Shown here piece by piece: positions 51,688 through 60,500 of a stretch of 64,000 bases of DNA. The stretch's first letter is position 1; every line of letters starts with the position of its first letter. Origin of the DNA: Nocardia sp. alder85J. Lineage in GTDB: Bacteria > Actinomycetota > Actinomycetes > Mycobacteriales > Mycobacteriaceae. The DNA lies in NCBI RefSeq assembly GCF_020176955.2, contig NZ_JAIUCZ020000009.1:248001-312000 (forward strand). The letters are read 5' to 3'. Under the pieces are notes generated by a model that was not told where the DNA came from, did no database searches, and worked only from the letters and a program-made list of their open reading frames with translations. Made by a program: the position numbers and the translations under genes.

Positions 51688-52180
51688 ACTTCGACGCTAC
51701 GTCGATCGGGCGGCGGCGTCGATATTCCGGTGAGCGCGGAAACCTGCCGGAAATACAGTTGACAACCTCGCGGGCAACGGTATTCGGTGTGCTGGGCGGT
51801 AATGCCGTTCCGGTGCCCCGGGTCTCGGCCGGTGGTCGCGACGGCACCGGTGACCTGCGCGGATGGCACTCCCGATGTGGTCGGGAGCATCGCTATTGTC
51901 CGGTCAAGTGAAATCGCCGGATACGTGTCATATTGTGATGTAAATCACCATTCGCGAGCGCGGCGGTGAGTTGCGCTGGTGCGCAACGAGTTCCCCTGTG
52001 TCAACGCGGCAAATTCATCGCAAATTAACTTTTCGCTCGCCGTGAAGAAAATTCCGGGGATGCGCCGACGAATTCCGGCACCCTACGATCCGTAGTGATC
52101 GCAGTTCGATTGCGATGGCTGAAAATCCGAGGCAGACGGATTGAAGGCAACTCCCTACGCAGGAAGAAACTGAAAACAAG
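51688..52180. other. divergent intergenic region
   Basis: About 490 nt between the AAA+ gene and the secreted protein gene. The right half is AT-richer (51890-52140). It contains the CRP-like site at 51934-51949. No coding frame with a good start was seen. Confidence 0.55.
51934..51949. promoter_or_regulatory. CRP-like site
   Basis: TGTGATGTAAATCACC matches TGTGA-N6-TCACA at all but the last base. It lies about 230 nt upstream of the secreted protein gene. Confidence 0.6.
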
Positions 52181-52981
52181 ATGAGGAAAATCACCACTAT
52201 CGCCGCGCTCGCAACCGTGGCGATCGGGGTCACCGGCGGCGTCTCTTACGCCGATCAGGCATCCCAACCGCAATCCGTTCAGGTGCACACTCTGGAACAG
52301 CGTCAGGACGCCGGGCAGACGGTCGACGCCAACGGCGTGCACTACACCCTCGAGCGCGACGGCGACTCGATCGTGCTGACCGCCGCCGACGGCAGCTTCG
52401 ACACCGTCGACGGCACGCTGCTCGTCCACGACGCCGCGGGCAACGCGGTCGACGCGCTGCCGCTGAGCTACCGCAAGGACGACGTCGCCTACGGCATCGA
52501 CGCGAGCCTCGACGCCGGCACCGTGCGGCTGACCCCGGCCACCGCCGGCGGCGCTCCGGTCGAGCACCCGATCACCGCGCAGGACATCGCGCAGGCGCAG
52601 CACATCGAGTCGTTCACACCGCGCGATCAGCAGGAACTGGGCGCGTTCTCGCAGCGGGCCAGCATCGCCAGCACCGTGGGCGCCGTCATCGGCGCGATCG
52701 TCGGTGGCGGCCTGGGCTGTGTCGCGGGCGCCATCGTCGGCTCGGTGTCCACGGCCATCACCACGCTGCTGGCCGGTGTGCTGCCGGGTGCCGTCGTCGG
52801 CTGCATCGCCGGTGTCGCGGCCATCGGAGCGGTCGGCACCCTGGCGGGTGCGGCTCTGGTCGCCGGGCCGGTCGTGCTGTGGTCGGCCTACCAGTACTTC
52901 ACCACCATCACCGCGCCGTGCACCGGTCCGGGCGCCTACTGCGTCGACCCGGCGGCTCCGAAGCCGGCCGACGCCAAGTGA
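52181..52981 (+). CDS. secreted protein with glycine-zipper membrane region
   Basis: A 266-aa protein: signal peptide (TTIAALATVAIGVTGGVSYA), a beta-rich exported domain (VHYTLERDGDSIVLTAADGS), then a C-terminal Gly/Ala-rich hydrophobic region with GxxxG-type repeats (VGAVIGAIVGGGLGCVAGAI) and several Cys near the end (APCTGPGAYCVDP). It looks like Nocardia-type secreted proteins of unknown function; the zipper region could insert in or span a membrane. ATG 52181; no strong ribosome site (AGGAAG lies 17 nt upstream). Confidence 0.78.
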   Translation: MRKITTIAALATVAIGVTGGVSYADQASQPQSVQVHTLEQRQDAGQTVDANGVHYTLERDGDSIVLTAADGSFDTVDGTLLVHDAAGNAVDALPLSYRKDDVAYGIDASLDAGTVRLTPATAGGAPVEHPITAQDIAQAQHIESFTPRDQQELGAFSQRASIASTVGAVIGAIVGGGLGCVAGAIVGSVSTAITTLLAGVLPGAVVGCIAGVAAIGAVGTLAGAALVAGPVVLWSAYQYFTTITAPCTGPGAYCVDPAAPKPADAK

Positions 52982-53070
52982 GGCCGATCCGGGTGCGATG
53001 ACATCGCCGCCCCCGGATCAGTGGACCGCGCCGGGGTGGCATGGTTCGCAATGACAACTACACACCGGTC

Positions 53071-53108
53071 GGTACGGGTGCGCTGCGGAATCGCTGCGCA
53101 CCCGTACC
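53071..53108 (+). terminator. terminator hairpin
   Basis: Perfect 13-bp arms (53071-53083 and 53096-53108) with a 12-nt loop, 90 nt after the secreted protein stop and before the next gene. Confidence 0.75.
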
Positions 53109-53230
53109 ACCTTCCCTACCTGCACCGTCGCACTGCGGGTTCGGGTTCGCTGGCAGTCAATCGCCTTCCGCCACTATCATTCTCGCGATAGGAACCGGGT
53201 AAAGACCAACGACTGCGAAATGAGCTCGCC

Positions 53231-53509
53231 ATGATCATCGCGGCCCTGCACGACACCCTTCTCGCTCAGGTCGGCAATCCCACTCCCGAGACTCCACCGG
53301 CGGCCGACAAGCTGATGAAGCTGGTCCGGTATTTCACCTGGTTCGTCCTCCTGTCCGGCATCCTGGCGATCACTTACGCCGGTGGGCATTTCGCGTGGGA
53401 GAAGTGGACCGGTGGCGGCTCGCAATCACCGAAGATGGTGGCGGGAGCCATGATCGGCGGGATCGTCGCCACCAGCGCGGGCACCATCATGAACGCCGTC
53501 ATCGGCTGA
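53231..53509 (+). CDS. small two-span membrane protein
   Basis: A 92-aa protein with two predicted membrane spans (about residues 33-52 FTWFVLLSGILAITYAGG and 68-89 VAGAMIGGIVATSAGTIMN) and a basic/aromatic loop between them. The size and layout resemble VirB2/TrbC-like pilin-type proteins or conserved actinobacterial two-TM proteins, but the family is not certain. It follows the secreted protein by 249 nt with its own promoter space. Confidence 0.7.
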   Translation: MIIAALHDTLLAQVGNPTPETPPAADKLMKLVRYFTWFVLLSGILAITYAGGHFAWEKWTGGGSQSPKMVAGAMIGGIVATSAGTIMNAVIG

Positions 53510-53687
53510 TCCGCCGGCCGCACCGGGATTCGGCTGCCGGGCGCGATCGCGTTATCGGCGGCCGTGCCGACGCCGGTCAACGGCCTGCGGCCGGGACCGG
53601 CCGATGCGTGGCTCACCCCGGATCCGGCCGGTCGGTGGACCTGGCAGCAGGAGTTGCTGCGGCGGAATCGTTTCCGTGACCGCTCGG

Positions 53688-54797
53688 TCAGCGCAGGGGA
53701 ATCCATTCCGTGCCCGTGGTGGCCTCCGCCAGCGCCTCGGGCAGGGGAGTGAGTCCGAGACCGGGGCCGTCGGGGACGGCGATGTAGCCGGCGTTCATGC
53801 GGATCGGTTCGGTGATGTCGCGGTCGAAGTAGCGGCTCGAGGGTGCGATGTCCGCGGGCAGGGTGCAGCCGGGCAGGGCCGCCACCGCCAGGTTGGCGGC
53901 CTGGCCGAGGCCGGTCTCGATCATGCCGCCACACCAGGCGGGGATGCCTGCCCTCACACAGACATCGTGGACGCGAAGGGATTCCAGCAGACCGCCGACC
54001 CGGCCGGGCTTGATGTTCACCACCGCGCAGGCGCCCAGGTCGATCGCCTCGGTGGCGGCGCGGGCCGAGACGATCGACTCGTCGAGGCAGATCGGGGTGC
54101 TCAGGCGGCGGGCCAGTACCGCGTGATCGCGGATCTCCTCCTCGGCGAAGGGCTGTTCCAGCATGGTGAGCCCGAATTCGTCCAGTACGGCCAGGCGGTC
54201 GGCGTCGGCCAGGGTGTAGGCGGCATTGGCGTCGACCTGGAGCACGATGTCGTCGCCGAAGCGTTCCCGGACCGCGAGGACCGGCTCGACGTCCCAGCCC
54301 GGTTCGATCTTCAATTTGATTCGCTGGTAGCCCTCGTCCACGTATCCGGCGACGGCATCCAGCAGGGCCGGGATCGTGTCCATGATGCCGACCGACACGC
54401 CCGCCGCGACGTAGCTCCGGGTGCCGCCGAGATAGGTTGCGCAGGAACGGTTCCGGGTGCGCAGCCAGGCGTCCAGCAGGGCCATCTCGACGGTGGCCTT
54501 GGCCATCCGGTGGCCGCGGACCCGGGCCAGCACCGGCGCGATGTCCGCGGGTTCCGGGTCGCCGTGCGCGGCCAGCGCCGGAAGCAGGAAGCGGCGGATG
54601 ACATCGGCCGCGCCGTCGAGATATTCGGCGGAATAGCCGGGATCGGGCAGCGCGACGCATTCGCCCCAGCCCTCGGCATCCGGGGTCACCACCCGCAGCA
54701 GCAGGATCCAGCGGCGTAGCTCGAGCCCCATGGAGGTCCGGAACGGTTGGCGCAGTGGCAGTTCCAGCCACCGGAGTTCGACACCTTCGAGCCTCAT
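53688..54797 (-). CDS. menC: o-succinylbenzoate synthase / enolase-superfamily enzyme
   Basis: A 369-aa enolase-superfamily protein of the MenC/N-acylamino-acid racemase group. The active-site set is seen: Lys161/Lys163 in KLKIEP, Asp189 in LQVDAN, Glu214 in MLEQPF, Asp239 in CLDES and Lys263 in NIKPGRVGG. It would make o-succinylbenzoate for menaquinone, or racemise N-succinyl amino acids. No other men gene is nearby, so the exact role is open. ATG 54797. Confidence 0.85.
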   Translation of the reverse strand: MRLEGVELRWLELPLRQPFRTSMGLELRRWILLLRVVTPDAEGWGECVALPDPGYSAEYLDGAADVIRRFLLPALAAHGDPEPADIAPVLARVRGHRMAKATVEMALLDAWLRTRNRSCATYLGGTRSYVAAGVSVGIMDTIPALLDAVAGYVDEGYQRIKLKIEPGWDVEPVLAVRERFGDDIVLQVDANAAYTLADADRLAVLDEFGLTMLEQPFAEEEIRDHAVLARRLSTPICLDESIVSARAATEAIDLGACAVVNIKPGRVGGLLESLRVHDVCVRAGIPAWCGGMIETGLGQAANLAVAALPGCTLPADIAPSSRYFDRDITEPIRMNAGYIAVPDGPGLGLTPLPEALAEATTGTEWIPLR

Positions 54798-54959
54798 CCA
54801 CCCAGCTTGACACAGGGCGGGTCCGGAACCCGGATCGAAGTCACCGGTGCGCAATCCGGTCGAATGGGACAGCGGGCCGGCGCCGTGGGCGCGTTCGAAG
54901 GCGGTGCCGAAGGCGAATGCGTCCCGGCAACCCGTCCGGCGGGCCGCCGTAGCGATCGG

Positions 54960-56135
54960 TCAGGCCGGTCCCGGCATCGGCAGTCCCGCGTAGTTCTCGG
55001 CGAGTTCCGTTGCAGCGGAACGAGATCCGACGACGCGGCGGAGCTGGTCCAGTTGCAGGCGGGCGTCGAAGTCGTCGCCGTGACGGTGCAGCATGGTGGT
55101 CATCCACCAGGAGAAGTGGGTGCAGCGCCAGACGCGTTGCAGGGCGGTGTCGGAATACGCTGCGGCAGGCGCGGTGTCGCCGTCGCGCAGCCAGCCGGTG
55201 AGCGCCTGCGACAGCAGGGCGACGTCGGCGATGGCCAGGTTCAGGCCCTTGGCGCCGGTGGGCGGCACGATGTGGCCGGCGTCGCCGGCCAGGAACAGGC
55301 GGCCGTGCCGCAGCGGGGTGGTGACGAAGCTGCGCATCGGCAGCACGCTCTTCTCGGTGATGACACCGGTTTTCAGCGTCCAGCCGTCGAGCGCGAAGCG
55401 GGTGGCGAGGTTGTCCCAGATCCGGTCGTCGCTCCAGTCGGCGATGTCCTCGTCCGGGGTGACCTGGAGATAGAAGCGGCTGACCGCATGGGAACGCATG
55501 CTGTGCAAGGCGAAACCGTCGGGGTGCCAGGCGTAGATCAGTTCGTCGGTGGACGGCTCCACATCGGCGAGCACGCCCAGCCAGGCGAACGGGTAGTTGC
55601 GTTCCCAGGTGTGCCGCAACGCCTCCGGGACGGCCTGCTTGCTCGGGCCGTGGTACCCGTCGCAGCCCACCACGATCTCGGCGTCGACGCGCTGTGGCCG
55701 CCCGGTGGCGTCGGTGAAGGTGACATGCGGTCGCTCGCCGTCGATCTCGTGCGGGGTCGTGTCCGAGACCTCGTAGAACGCCGCCTGACCCGCCGCCTCG
55801 CGGGCGGCCATCAGATCCTTGGTGACCTCGGTCTGCCCGTACACCCACACCGAGCGCCCGATCAGGTCCACGAAATCCAGCTGGTGCCGCTCGTTCGGCC
55901 ACTGGAGGTGAATTCCGCGATGCTCCATGCCTTCCCGGTCCAGCCGGGCGCCGAGTCCGGCCCGGCGCAGCAGGTCGACGCTGCCCGATTCCAGGATTCC
56001 GGCGCGGATGCGCGCGGCGACGTGGTCCGCGCTCTGCCGCTCGATCAAGACCGACTCGATGCCCGCGGCATCGAGCAGGTGGGCCAGCAGCAGCCCGGCC
56101 GGGCCGGCGCCGATGATCGCCACACGGGTTCGCAT
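54960..56135 (-). CDS. pobA: 4-hydroxybenzoate 3-monooxygenase
   Basis: A 391-aa class A flavoprotein hydroxylase: FAD motif IIGAGPAGLLLAHLL at the N-terminus, DG motif VVGCDGYHG, and GD motif LFLAGDAGHIVPPTGAKGLN. Length and the RIRAGILESGSVDLL signature match PobA, converting 4-hydroxybenzoate to protocatechuate. ATG 56135 with GAGGAG 6 nt upstream. It diverges from an IclR regulator (PobR-like), and an operator lies between them. The protocatechuate ring-cleavage genes are not in this window. Confidence 0.94.
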   Translation of the reverse strand: MRTRVAIIGAGPAGLLLAHLLDAAGIESVLIERQSADHVAARIRAGILESGSVDLLRRAGLGARLDREGMEHRGIHLQWPNERHQLDFVDLIGRSVWVYGQTEVTKDLMAAREAAGQAAFYEVSDTTPHEIDGERPHVTFTDATGRPQRVDAEIVVGCDGYHGPSKQAVPEALRHTWERNYPFAWLGVLADVEPSTDELIYAWHPDGFALHSMRSHAVSRFYLQVTPDEDIADWSDDRIWDNLATRFALDGWTLKTGVITEKSVLPMRSFVTTPLRHGRLFLAGDAGHIVPPTGAKGLNLAIADVALLSQALTGWLRDGDTAPAAAYSDTALQRVWRCTHFSWWMTTMLHRHGDDFDARLQLDQLRRVVGSRSAATELAENYAGLPMPGPA

Positions 56136-56227
56136 GGGTGACTCCTCGTCGAATCGGGAACAGGGGCGGCCGGAATCCGGCGGCTCTGGTTCCCGAGCAT
56201 GCGTTACCCGGATCACAGCGCACCACA

Positions 56228-56273
56228 GCTGTTCCATTGAATGGGTTGATTTCGCCGTTTCTGCTGGTAGAAC
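56228..56273 (+). promoter_or_regulatory. operator and promoter of the IclR gene / pobA
   Basis: GCTGTTCCATTGAATGG (56228-56244) contains the palindrome CCATT-g-AATGG. It is followed by TTGATT (-35, 56246-56251), a 16-nt spacer and TAGAAC (-10, 56268-56273), with the ATG 7 nt later. The same 17-nt sequence recurs inverted at 57065-57081. Confidence 0.75.
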
Positions 56274-56280
56274 TGTGTGT

Positions 56281-57048
56281 ATGGCGAGGTCGACGAGCGG
56301 CGAATCGGTGCTGGAACGCGTCGTGCGTCTCTTCGAGGCGTTCGATTCCGATACCCCGGCGATCACCGTCACCGAACTGGCCCGCCGCGCCGCGCTGCCG
56401 CCGGCGACCGCGTCCCGCCTGATCGGGGAGTTGGTGGGGTACGGCTGGCTGCGCCGCGATGCCGACCGCCGGGTGCGGATCGGGGTGCGGATGTGGGAGC
56501 TGGCGGTGCGGGCGTCCCCGACGCTCGGGCTGCGCGAGGCGGCCATGCCGTTCATGGAGGATCTGCACGCGGTGGTCGGCCATCACGTGCAACTCGGGGT
56601 GCTGCAACACCGCGAGGTGCTGTATGTCGATCGGCTGTCGGCGCCGGGCGCGGTCCGCAACGTCAGCCGATTCGGCGGGCGGATGCCGTTGCACGCCACC
56701 TCGCCGGGCCTGGTGCTGCTCGCGCACAGCCCGGCCGACTTCCAGGAGTCGATCCTGGCCGGGCCGCTGCGGGCGTTCACCGAGCGCACGCCCAGCGATC
56801 CGCGCACGCTGCGGGTGCTGCTCGGCGAGATCCGCCGGATCGGCTACGCCTACTGCGACGGTTTCATCGACGATCTCGCCACCGCCGTCGCCGCCCCGCT
56901 GCGGGGTTCCGGTGATCAGGTGGTGGCGGCGCTGTCGGTGATCGTGCCCCGCGACGGCTCGGCCCGGTCGATCCTCCCGGCCGTACTCGCCGCGGCCCGG
57001 GGCATCTCCCGGGCGCTGCAATCACCGTCGGTCCCGGCCCCTGCCTGA
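56281..57048 (+). CDS. IclR-family regulator (PobR-like)
   Basis: A 255-aa IclR protein: N-terminal winged HTH (AITVTELARRAALPPATASRLIGEL) and C-terminal effector domain with the typical YVDRL, RMPLHATSPG and YGDGFIDDL-like (YCDGFIDDLATAVAAPL) segments. It diverges from pobA and precedes an aldehyde dehydrogenase gene. Identical operators on both sides suggest that it controls pobA, itself and the dehydrogenase in response to 4-hydroxybenzoate. ATG 56281; leaderless. Confidence 0.9.
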   Translation: MARSTSGESVLERVVRLFEAFDSDTPAITVTELARRAALPPATASRLIGELVGYGWLRRDADRRVRIGVRMWELAVRASPTLGLREAAMPFMEDLHAVVGHHVQLGVLQHREVLYVDRLSAPGAVRNVSRFGGRMPLHATSPGLVLLAHSPADFQESILAGPLRAFTERTPSDPRTLRVLLGEIRRIGYAYCDGFIDDLATAVAAPLRGSGDQVVAALSVIVPRDGSARSILPAVLAAARGISRALQSPSVPAPA

Positions 57049-57064
57049 TTCGGGAAATTTCCGT

Positions 57065-57081
57065 CCATTGAATGGAACAGC
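57065..57081. promoter_or_regulatory. second copy of the PobR-like operator
   Basis: CCATTGAATGGAACAGC is the exact reverse complement of 56228-56244. It is 17 nt after the regulator's stop and about 145 nt upstream of the aldehyde dehydrogenase start. Confidence 0.75.
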
Positions 57082-57226
57082 GGTGGTGTCCCGGGTCACA
57101 CACCCGGCATGCTCGCCGACAGAGTACAGTTCGGCGCCCCGAGGACCGTGGCCTGCTGCTGCCCGTGGGGATCGGTTCGGCCCGCGGGCGCTCGTGCTGC
57201 GAGCAGAGCAGATTCGAGGAAGTGTC

Positions 57227-58687
57227 ATGAGCGTCATCCGTGAGCTGCTGATCGGCGGCAAGGAAACCCCCGCGCGATCCGGCCGGACCGTCGATGTGGT
57301 GAACCCGCACACGGGAAATCGGTTCGTCACGGTCGCCGCCGCGGCCGCAGCGGATGTGACGGCCGCCGTCGACGCGGCGGCCGCGGAGTTCGAAACCTGG
57401 TCGGCGCTGGGCCCGTTCGAGCGGCGCGCGATCTTCCTCACCGCCGCGGATCTGCTGGAGCAGCGGATCGAGGAGGCTGCCGACACCATGGCCGGTGAGG
57501 TCGCCGCCGCCCGGGGCTGGGCGTATTTCAATGTCGGCCTGGCGGCCAACGTGTTCCGCGAGGCGGCCGCCGCGATCACCGCACCGCGCGGCGAGGTGCT
57601 GACCGCTGCGCAGCCGGGTGTGCTCGGCCTGGCGGTGCGCGAGCCGATCGGCGTGGTCGCCGCCATCGCGCCCTGGAACGCGCCGCTGATCCTGTCCGCA
57701 CGGGCGGTCGCCGCGCCGCTGGCGGCCGGAAATACGGTGGTGCTCAAGCCGAGTGAGGCGGCCCCGCTGTCCAGTGGCCTGTTCGTCGCCGATGTGCTGC
57801 GCGAGGCCGGACTGCCCGCCGGGGTGCTGAACGTCGTCACCAACGATCCCGCCGACGGCCCCGCGGTGGTGGCGGCGCTGATCGCCGACGAGCGGGTGCG
57901 GGCGGTGAACTTCACCGGTTCCACCGAGGTCGGCCGGATCGTGGGAACCCTTGCCGCACAACATCTCAAGCCTGCCGTGCTGGAGCTGGGCGGGAAGAAC
58001 TCGGTGCTGGTCCTCGCCGACGCCGACGTCGGCTACGCGGTCCGGGCCGCGGTTTTCGCGACCTTCGCCAACTCCGGCCAGATCTGTATGTCGGCCGACC
58101 GCATCCTGGTGCACGAATCGCTGGCCGCGCAGTTCACCGCCGAACTGGCCGCGGTGGTGTCGAATCTGCCCACCGGCGGCCCCGAGGACCCCGCGACCGT
58201 GGTCGGCCCGCTGGTGAACACCGCTGCCGCCCAGCGGGTCTCGGCGCTGGTGGCCGACGCCGTCGGTAAGGGCGCGACCGTGGTCGCCGGTGGCGGCGAG
58301 CCGACCGGCGCCCTGCACCCCGCCACCGTGCTCACGAATGTGCCTGCCACCGCGGAGATCTTCCGCGCCGAGATCTTCGGCCCGGTGTCGGTGGTCGAGA
58401 CCTTCGCCACCGACGAGGAGGCGATCGCGATGGCCAACGACACCGAGAACGGCCTGTCCGCGGGCGTCATCACCGAGAACGGCACGCACGGGCTGAAGGT
58501 GGCCCGCAGGCTGCGCACCGGCATCGTCCACATCAACGACCAGTCCGTGGGCGACGAACCCCAGGCTCCCTTCGGGGGTTTCAAGGGCTCCGGCTACGGC
58601 CGCTTCGGCGGCCGCTGGGGCATCGAGGCGTTCTCCAACACCCGCTGGGTCACCCTCGCCACCGAACAGGCTCGGTTCCCCGGCTGA
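57227..58687 (+). CDS. aldehyde dehydrogenase (aromatic/benzaldehyde-type)
   Basis: A 486-aa aldehyde dehydrogenase: IAPWNAPLILSARAV, NFTGSTEVGR, catalytic Glu in LELGGKNS and catalytic Cys in NSGQICMSADR. Sequence style (short N-terminus, VNPHTG, HINDQSVGDEPQAPFGG) fits vanillin/4-hydroxybenzaldehyde-type dehydrogenases. Its upstream operator is the pob operator copy, so conversion of 4-hydroxybenzaldehyde to the PobA substrate is the inferred role. ATG 57227 follows GAGGAAG. Confidence 0.9.
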   Translation: MSVIRELLIGGKETPARSGRTVDVVNPHTGNRFVTVAAAAAADVTAAVDAAAAEFETWSALGPFERRAIFLTAADLLEQRIEEAADTMAGEVAAARGWAYFNVGLAANVFREAAAAITAPRGEVLTAAQPGVLGLAVREPIGVVAAIAPWNAPLILSARAVAAPLAAGNTVVLKPSEAAPLSSGLFVADVLREAGLPAGVLNVVTNDPADGPAVVAALIADERVRAVNFTGSTEVGRIVGTLAAQHLKPAVLELGGKNSVLVLADADVGYAVRAAVFATFANSGQICMSADRILVHESLAAQFTAELAAVVSNLPTGGPEDPATVVGPLVNTAAAQRVSALVADAVGKGATVVAGGGEPTGALHPATVLTNVPATAEIFRAEIFGPVSVVETFATDEEAIAMANDTENGLSAGVITENGTHGLKVARRLRTGIVHINDQSVGDEPQAPFGGFKGSGYGRFGGRWGIEAFSNTRWVTLATEQARFPG

Positions 58688-58693
58688 TCCACC

Positions 58694-58726
58694 CGCCCGG
58701 CCGCGTCCACCCGGCGCGGCCGGGCG
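58694..58726 (+). terminator. terminator hairpin after the aldehyde dehydrogenase
   Basis: Perfect 12-bp GC-rich arms (58694-58705 and 58715-58726) with a 9-nt loop, 6 nt past the stop codon. Confidence 0.8.
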
Positions 58727-58789
58727 CCTTCCGGATCTGCTCGAGCGCAACCCTGCTCGCGCCGCCGATGTTCGGCTACCGTCGCGGCC

Positions 58790-59269
58790 ATGACGAGTGT
58801 GCCCACCGACCTGCACCCCACCGTGCTCGAAGTGGACTGGGACCATCCCGACGCGGTCGTGCTGCGCGACGAGATGGCCGTCGAGGTGAGCCCCCGCTAC
58901 CGCAGCCTGATGCGGGAACTGCCGATCAACCCCAACCACGTCGACCCCGAGACCGTGGTCCGCACCTACGTCGCCTACGCCGGCGGCCCCGCCGGTCACG
59001 CCGCCGTCCGCTGGAATGCCGGCGATCTGGAGCTCAAGCGCATGTTCGTGCGCCCGCAGTACCGCGGCTCCCGCGCCGCCACCGCCCTGCTGGAAGCCGC
59101 CGAGGCCACCGCCCGCACCCTCGCCCTGCCCCGCCTGATCCTGCAAACCGGCCACCTCCAGCCCGAGGCCGTCCGCTTCTACGAACGCAACGGCTACCAG
59201 CACATTCCCCACTTCCCGCCCTACGAGGTCCTGCCGCTGTCGCACTGCTTCGAGAAGCGGTTCGGCTGA
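58790..59269 (+). CDS. GNAT-family N-acetyltransferase
   Basis: A 159-aa GNAT protein. The acetyl-CoA loop is present as FVRPQYRGSRAATALLEAAE (Q/RxxGxG/A form), followed by LILQTGHLQPEAVRFYERNGY, the typical C-terminal beta-helix. The acceptor is unknown. ATG 58790; no ribosome site but a TACCGT box 7 nt before it suggests a leaderless message. Confidence 0.9.
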   Translation: MTSVPTDLHPTVLEVDWDHPDAVVLRDEMAVEVSPRYRSLMRELPINPNHVDPETVVRTYVAYAGGPAGHAAVRWNAGDLELKRMFVRPQYRGSRAATALLEAAEATARTLALPRLILQTGHLQPEAVRFYERNGYQHIPHFPPYEVLPLSHCFEKRFG

Positions 59270-59324
59270 GACGCGTACCACCGGAAACGGCACCGGCCGG
59301 ATCAGGGACCAGGGTGCGTCAGGG

Positions 59325-59354
59325 TATGACGTAATGATCACGTCATAGTATTAT
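59325..59354 (+). promoter_or_regulatory. palindromic operator and promoter of the fic gene
   Basis: TATGACGT-N7-ACGTCATA (59325-59347) is a perfect 8-bp inverted repeat. A TATTAT -10 box (59349-59354) follows directly, six nucleotides before the ATG, so a bound regulator would cover the promoter. Confidence 0.7.
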
Positions 59355-59360
59355 CGATGG

Positions 59361-60497
59361 ATGCTCTTCCCGATGCCCGCGCTGACAGCGGCCGACGACC
59401 GTGTGCTGTCCGAAGTGGACCGTATGCGCGATGACCTGCGTCATCAATTGCAGGGCAGGCCCGCCAAGTGGGCGGGCGGGCTGCGCAAGTTCCTGACGGC
59501 GGACGCGGTCGCGGCCTCCAATTCGATCGAGGGATTCAAGGTCTCCACCGTCGATGTCGAGGATTTGATGTCGGGTGAGCGTGATGTCGACGTCTCGGAC
59601 GAGGACCGCGCGGAGACGCTGGCCTATCAGCAGATGATGACCTACATCCAAACCCTGCACGCCGTCGCCGATTTCGACTACGGCAAGGCGCTGCTGAACG
59701 CCCTGCACTGGATGTTGCAGGGGCATCGGCACACCGAGCGCACACCGGCGGGCCGCTGGCGGCCCGGCCCCGTCTACGTCACCGACGCTCGTGACCCGAG
59801 TATCGCGGCGTACACCGCCCCCGACGTGGAGTCCGTACCGGACCTGATGGCCGAGCTGGTCGAGTGGCTCAACACCGACGACGGCTCCCATCCGCTGATC
59901 CGGGCAGCGATGGCCCACCTGCATCTGGTGTCGATCCATCCGTGGGCAGACGGCAACGGCCGGATGTCCCGCTCGTTGCAGACGCTGATGATCGCCCGGG
60001 AAGGTGTTCTTGCACCGGAGTTCTCGTCCATCGAGGCATGGCTCGGCCGGCCCGGTAACACCTGGGAGTACTACCAGGTGCTCGGTCGGCGAGGTCCCCG
60101 CTACCGGCCGGATCAGGATGTCTCGGACTGGATTCGGTTCAATCTGATCGCCTATCACCAGCAGGCGCAGACCGTGCACGCGCGCTTCGTGCGGTCGGGC
60201 CGGGTGTGGAACGCGCTGGGTGCGTTCGTGTTCGGTGCCGGGCTCGACGAACGGTTGGTTTCGGCGCTACACGATGTGGCGATGTCCGGGCGGGTGCGGC
60301 GCAGCCGGTACGAGCAGAGTGAGGCGCTGAGTCTGCAACAGGCGCAACGTGATCTGCGTGAGCTGACCGCGCGGGGGGTGCTGGGGCCGGTCGGGCGGAC
60401 ACGGGCCCGGTTCTATGTGGCGGGTCCTCGTTTTCCGGAGGAGGTGCTGGAGATCGCGCGGACACCGGTGACGCTCGAGGATCCGTACGGGGAGTGA
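59361..60497 (+). CDS. Fic family protein (class II, autoinhibited)
   Basis: A 378-aa Fic protein: N-terminal inhibitory motif (S/T)xxxE(G/N) as S53-N-S-I-E57-G58, Fic core HPWADGNGRMSR (His193 to Arg204), and a C-terminal winged-helix-like region (LSLQQAQRDLRELTARGVL). It should transfer AMP from ATP to a protein target, with Glu57 blocking ATP in the resting state. The C-terminal wHTH and the palindrome in the promoter suggest that it may bind its own promoter. ATG 59361; leaderless. Confidence 0.93.
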   Translation: MLFPMPALTAADDRVLSEVDRMRDDLRHQLQGRPAKWAGGLRKFLTADAVAASNSIEGFKVSTVDVEDLMSGERDVDVSDEDRAETLAYQQMMTYIQTLHAVADFDYGKALLNALHWMLQGHRHTERTPAGRWRPGPVYVTDARDPSIAAYTAPDVESVPDLMAELVEWLNTDDGSHPLIRAAMAHLHLVSIHPWADGNGRMSRSLQTLMIAREGVLAPEFSSIEAWLGRPGNTWEYYQVLGRRGPRYRPDQDVSDWIRFNLIAYHQQAQTVHARFVRSGRVWNALGAFVFGAGLDERLVSALHDVAMSGRVRRSRYEQSEALSLQQAQRDLRELTARGVLGPVGRTRARFYVAGPRFPEEVLEIARTPVTLEDPYGE

Positions 60498-60500
60498 GGG

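Noticed and set aside
54841..59341. Very long minus-strand frames opposite the IclR and aldehyde dehydrogenase genes
   Set aside because: Gly/Arg/His-rich shadows that cross the operator and terminator sequences.
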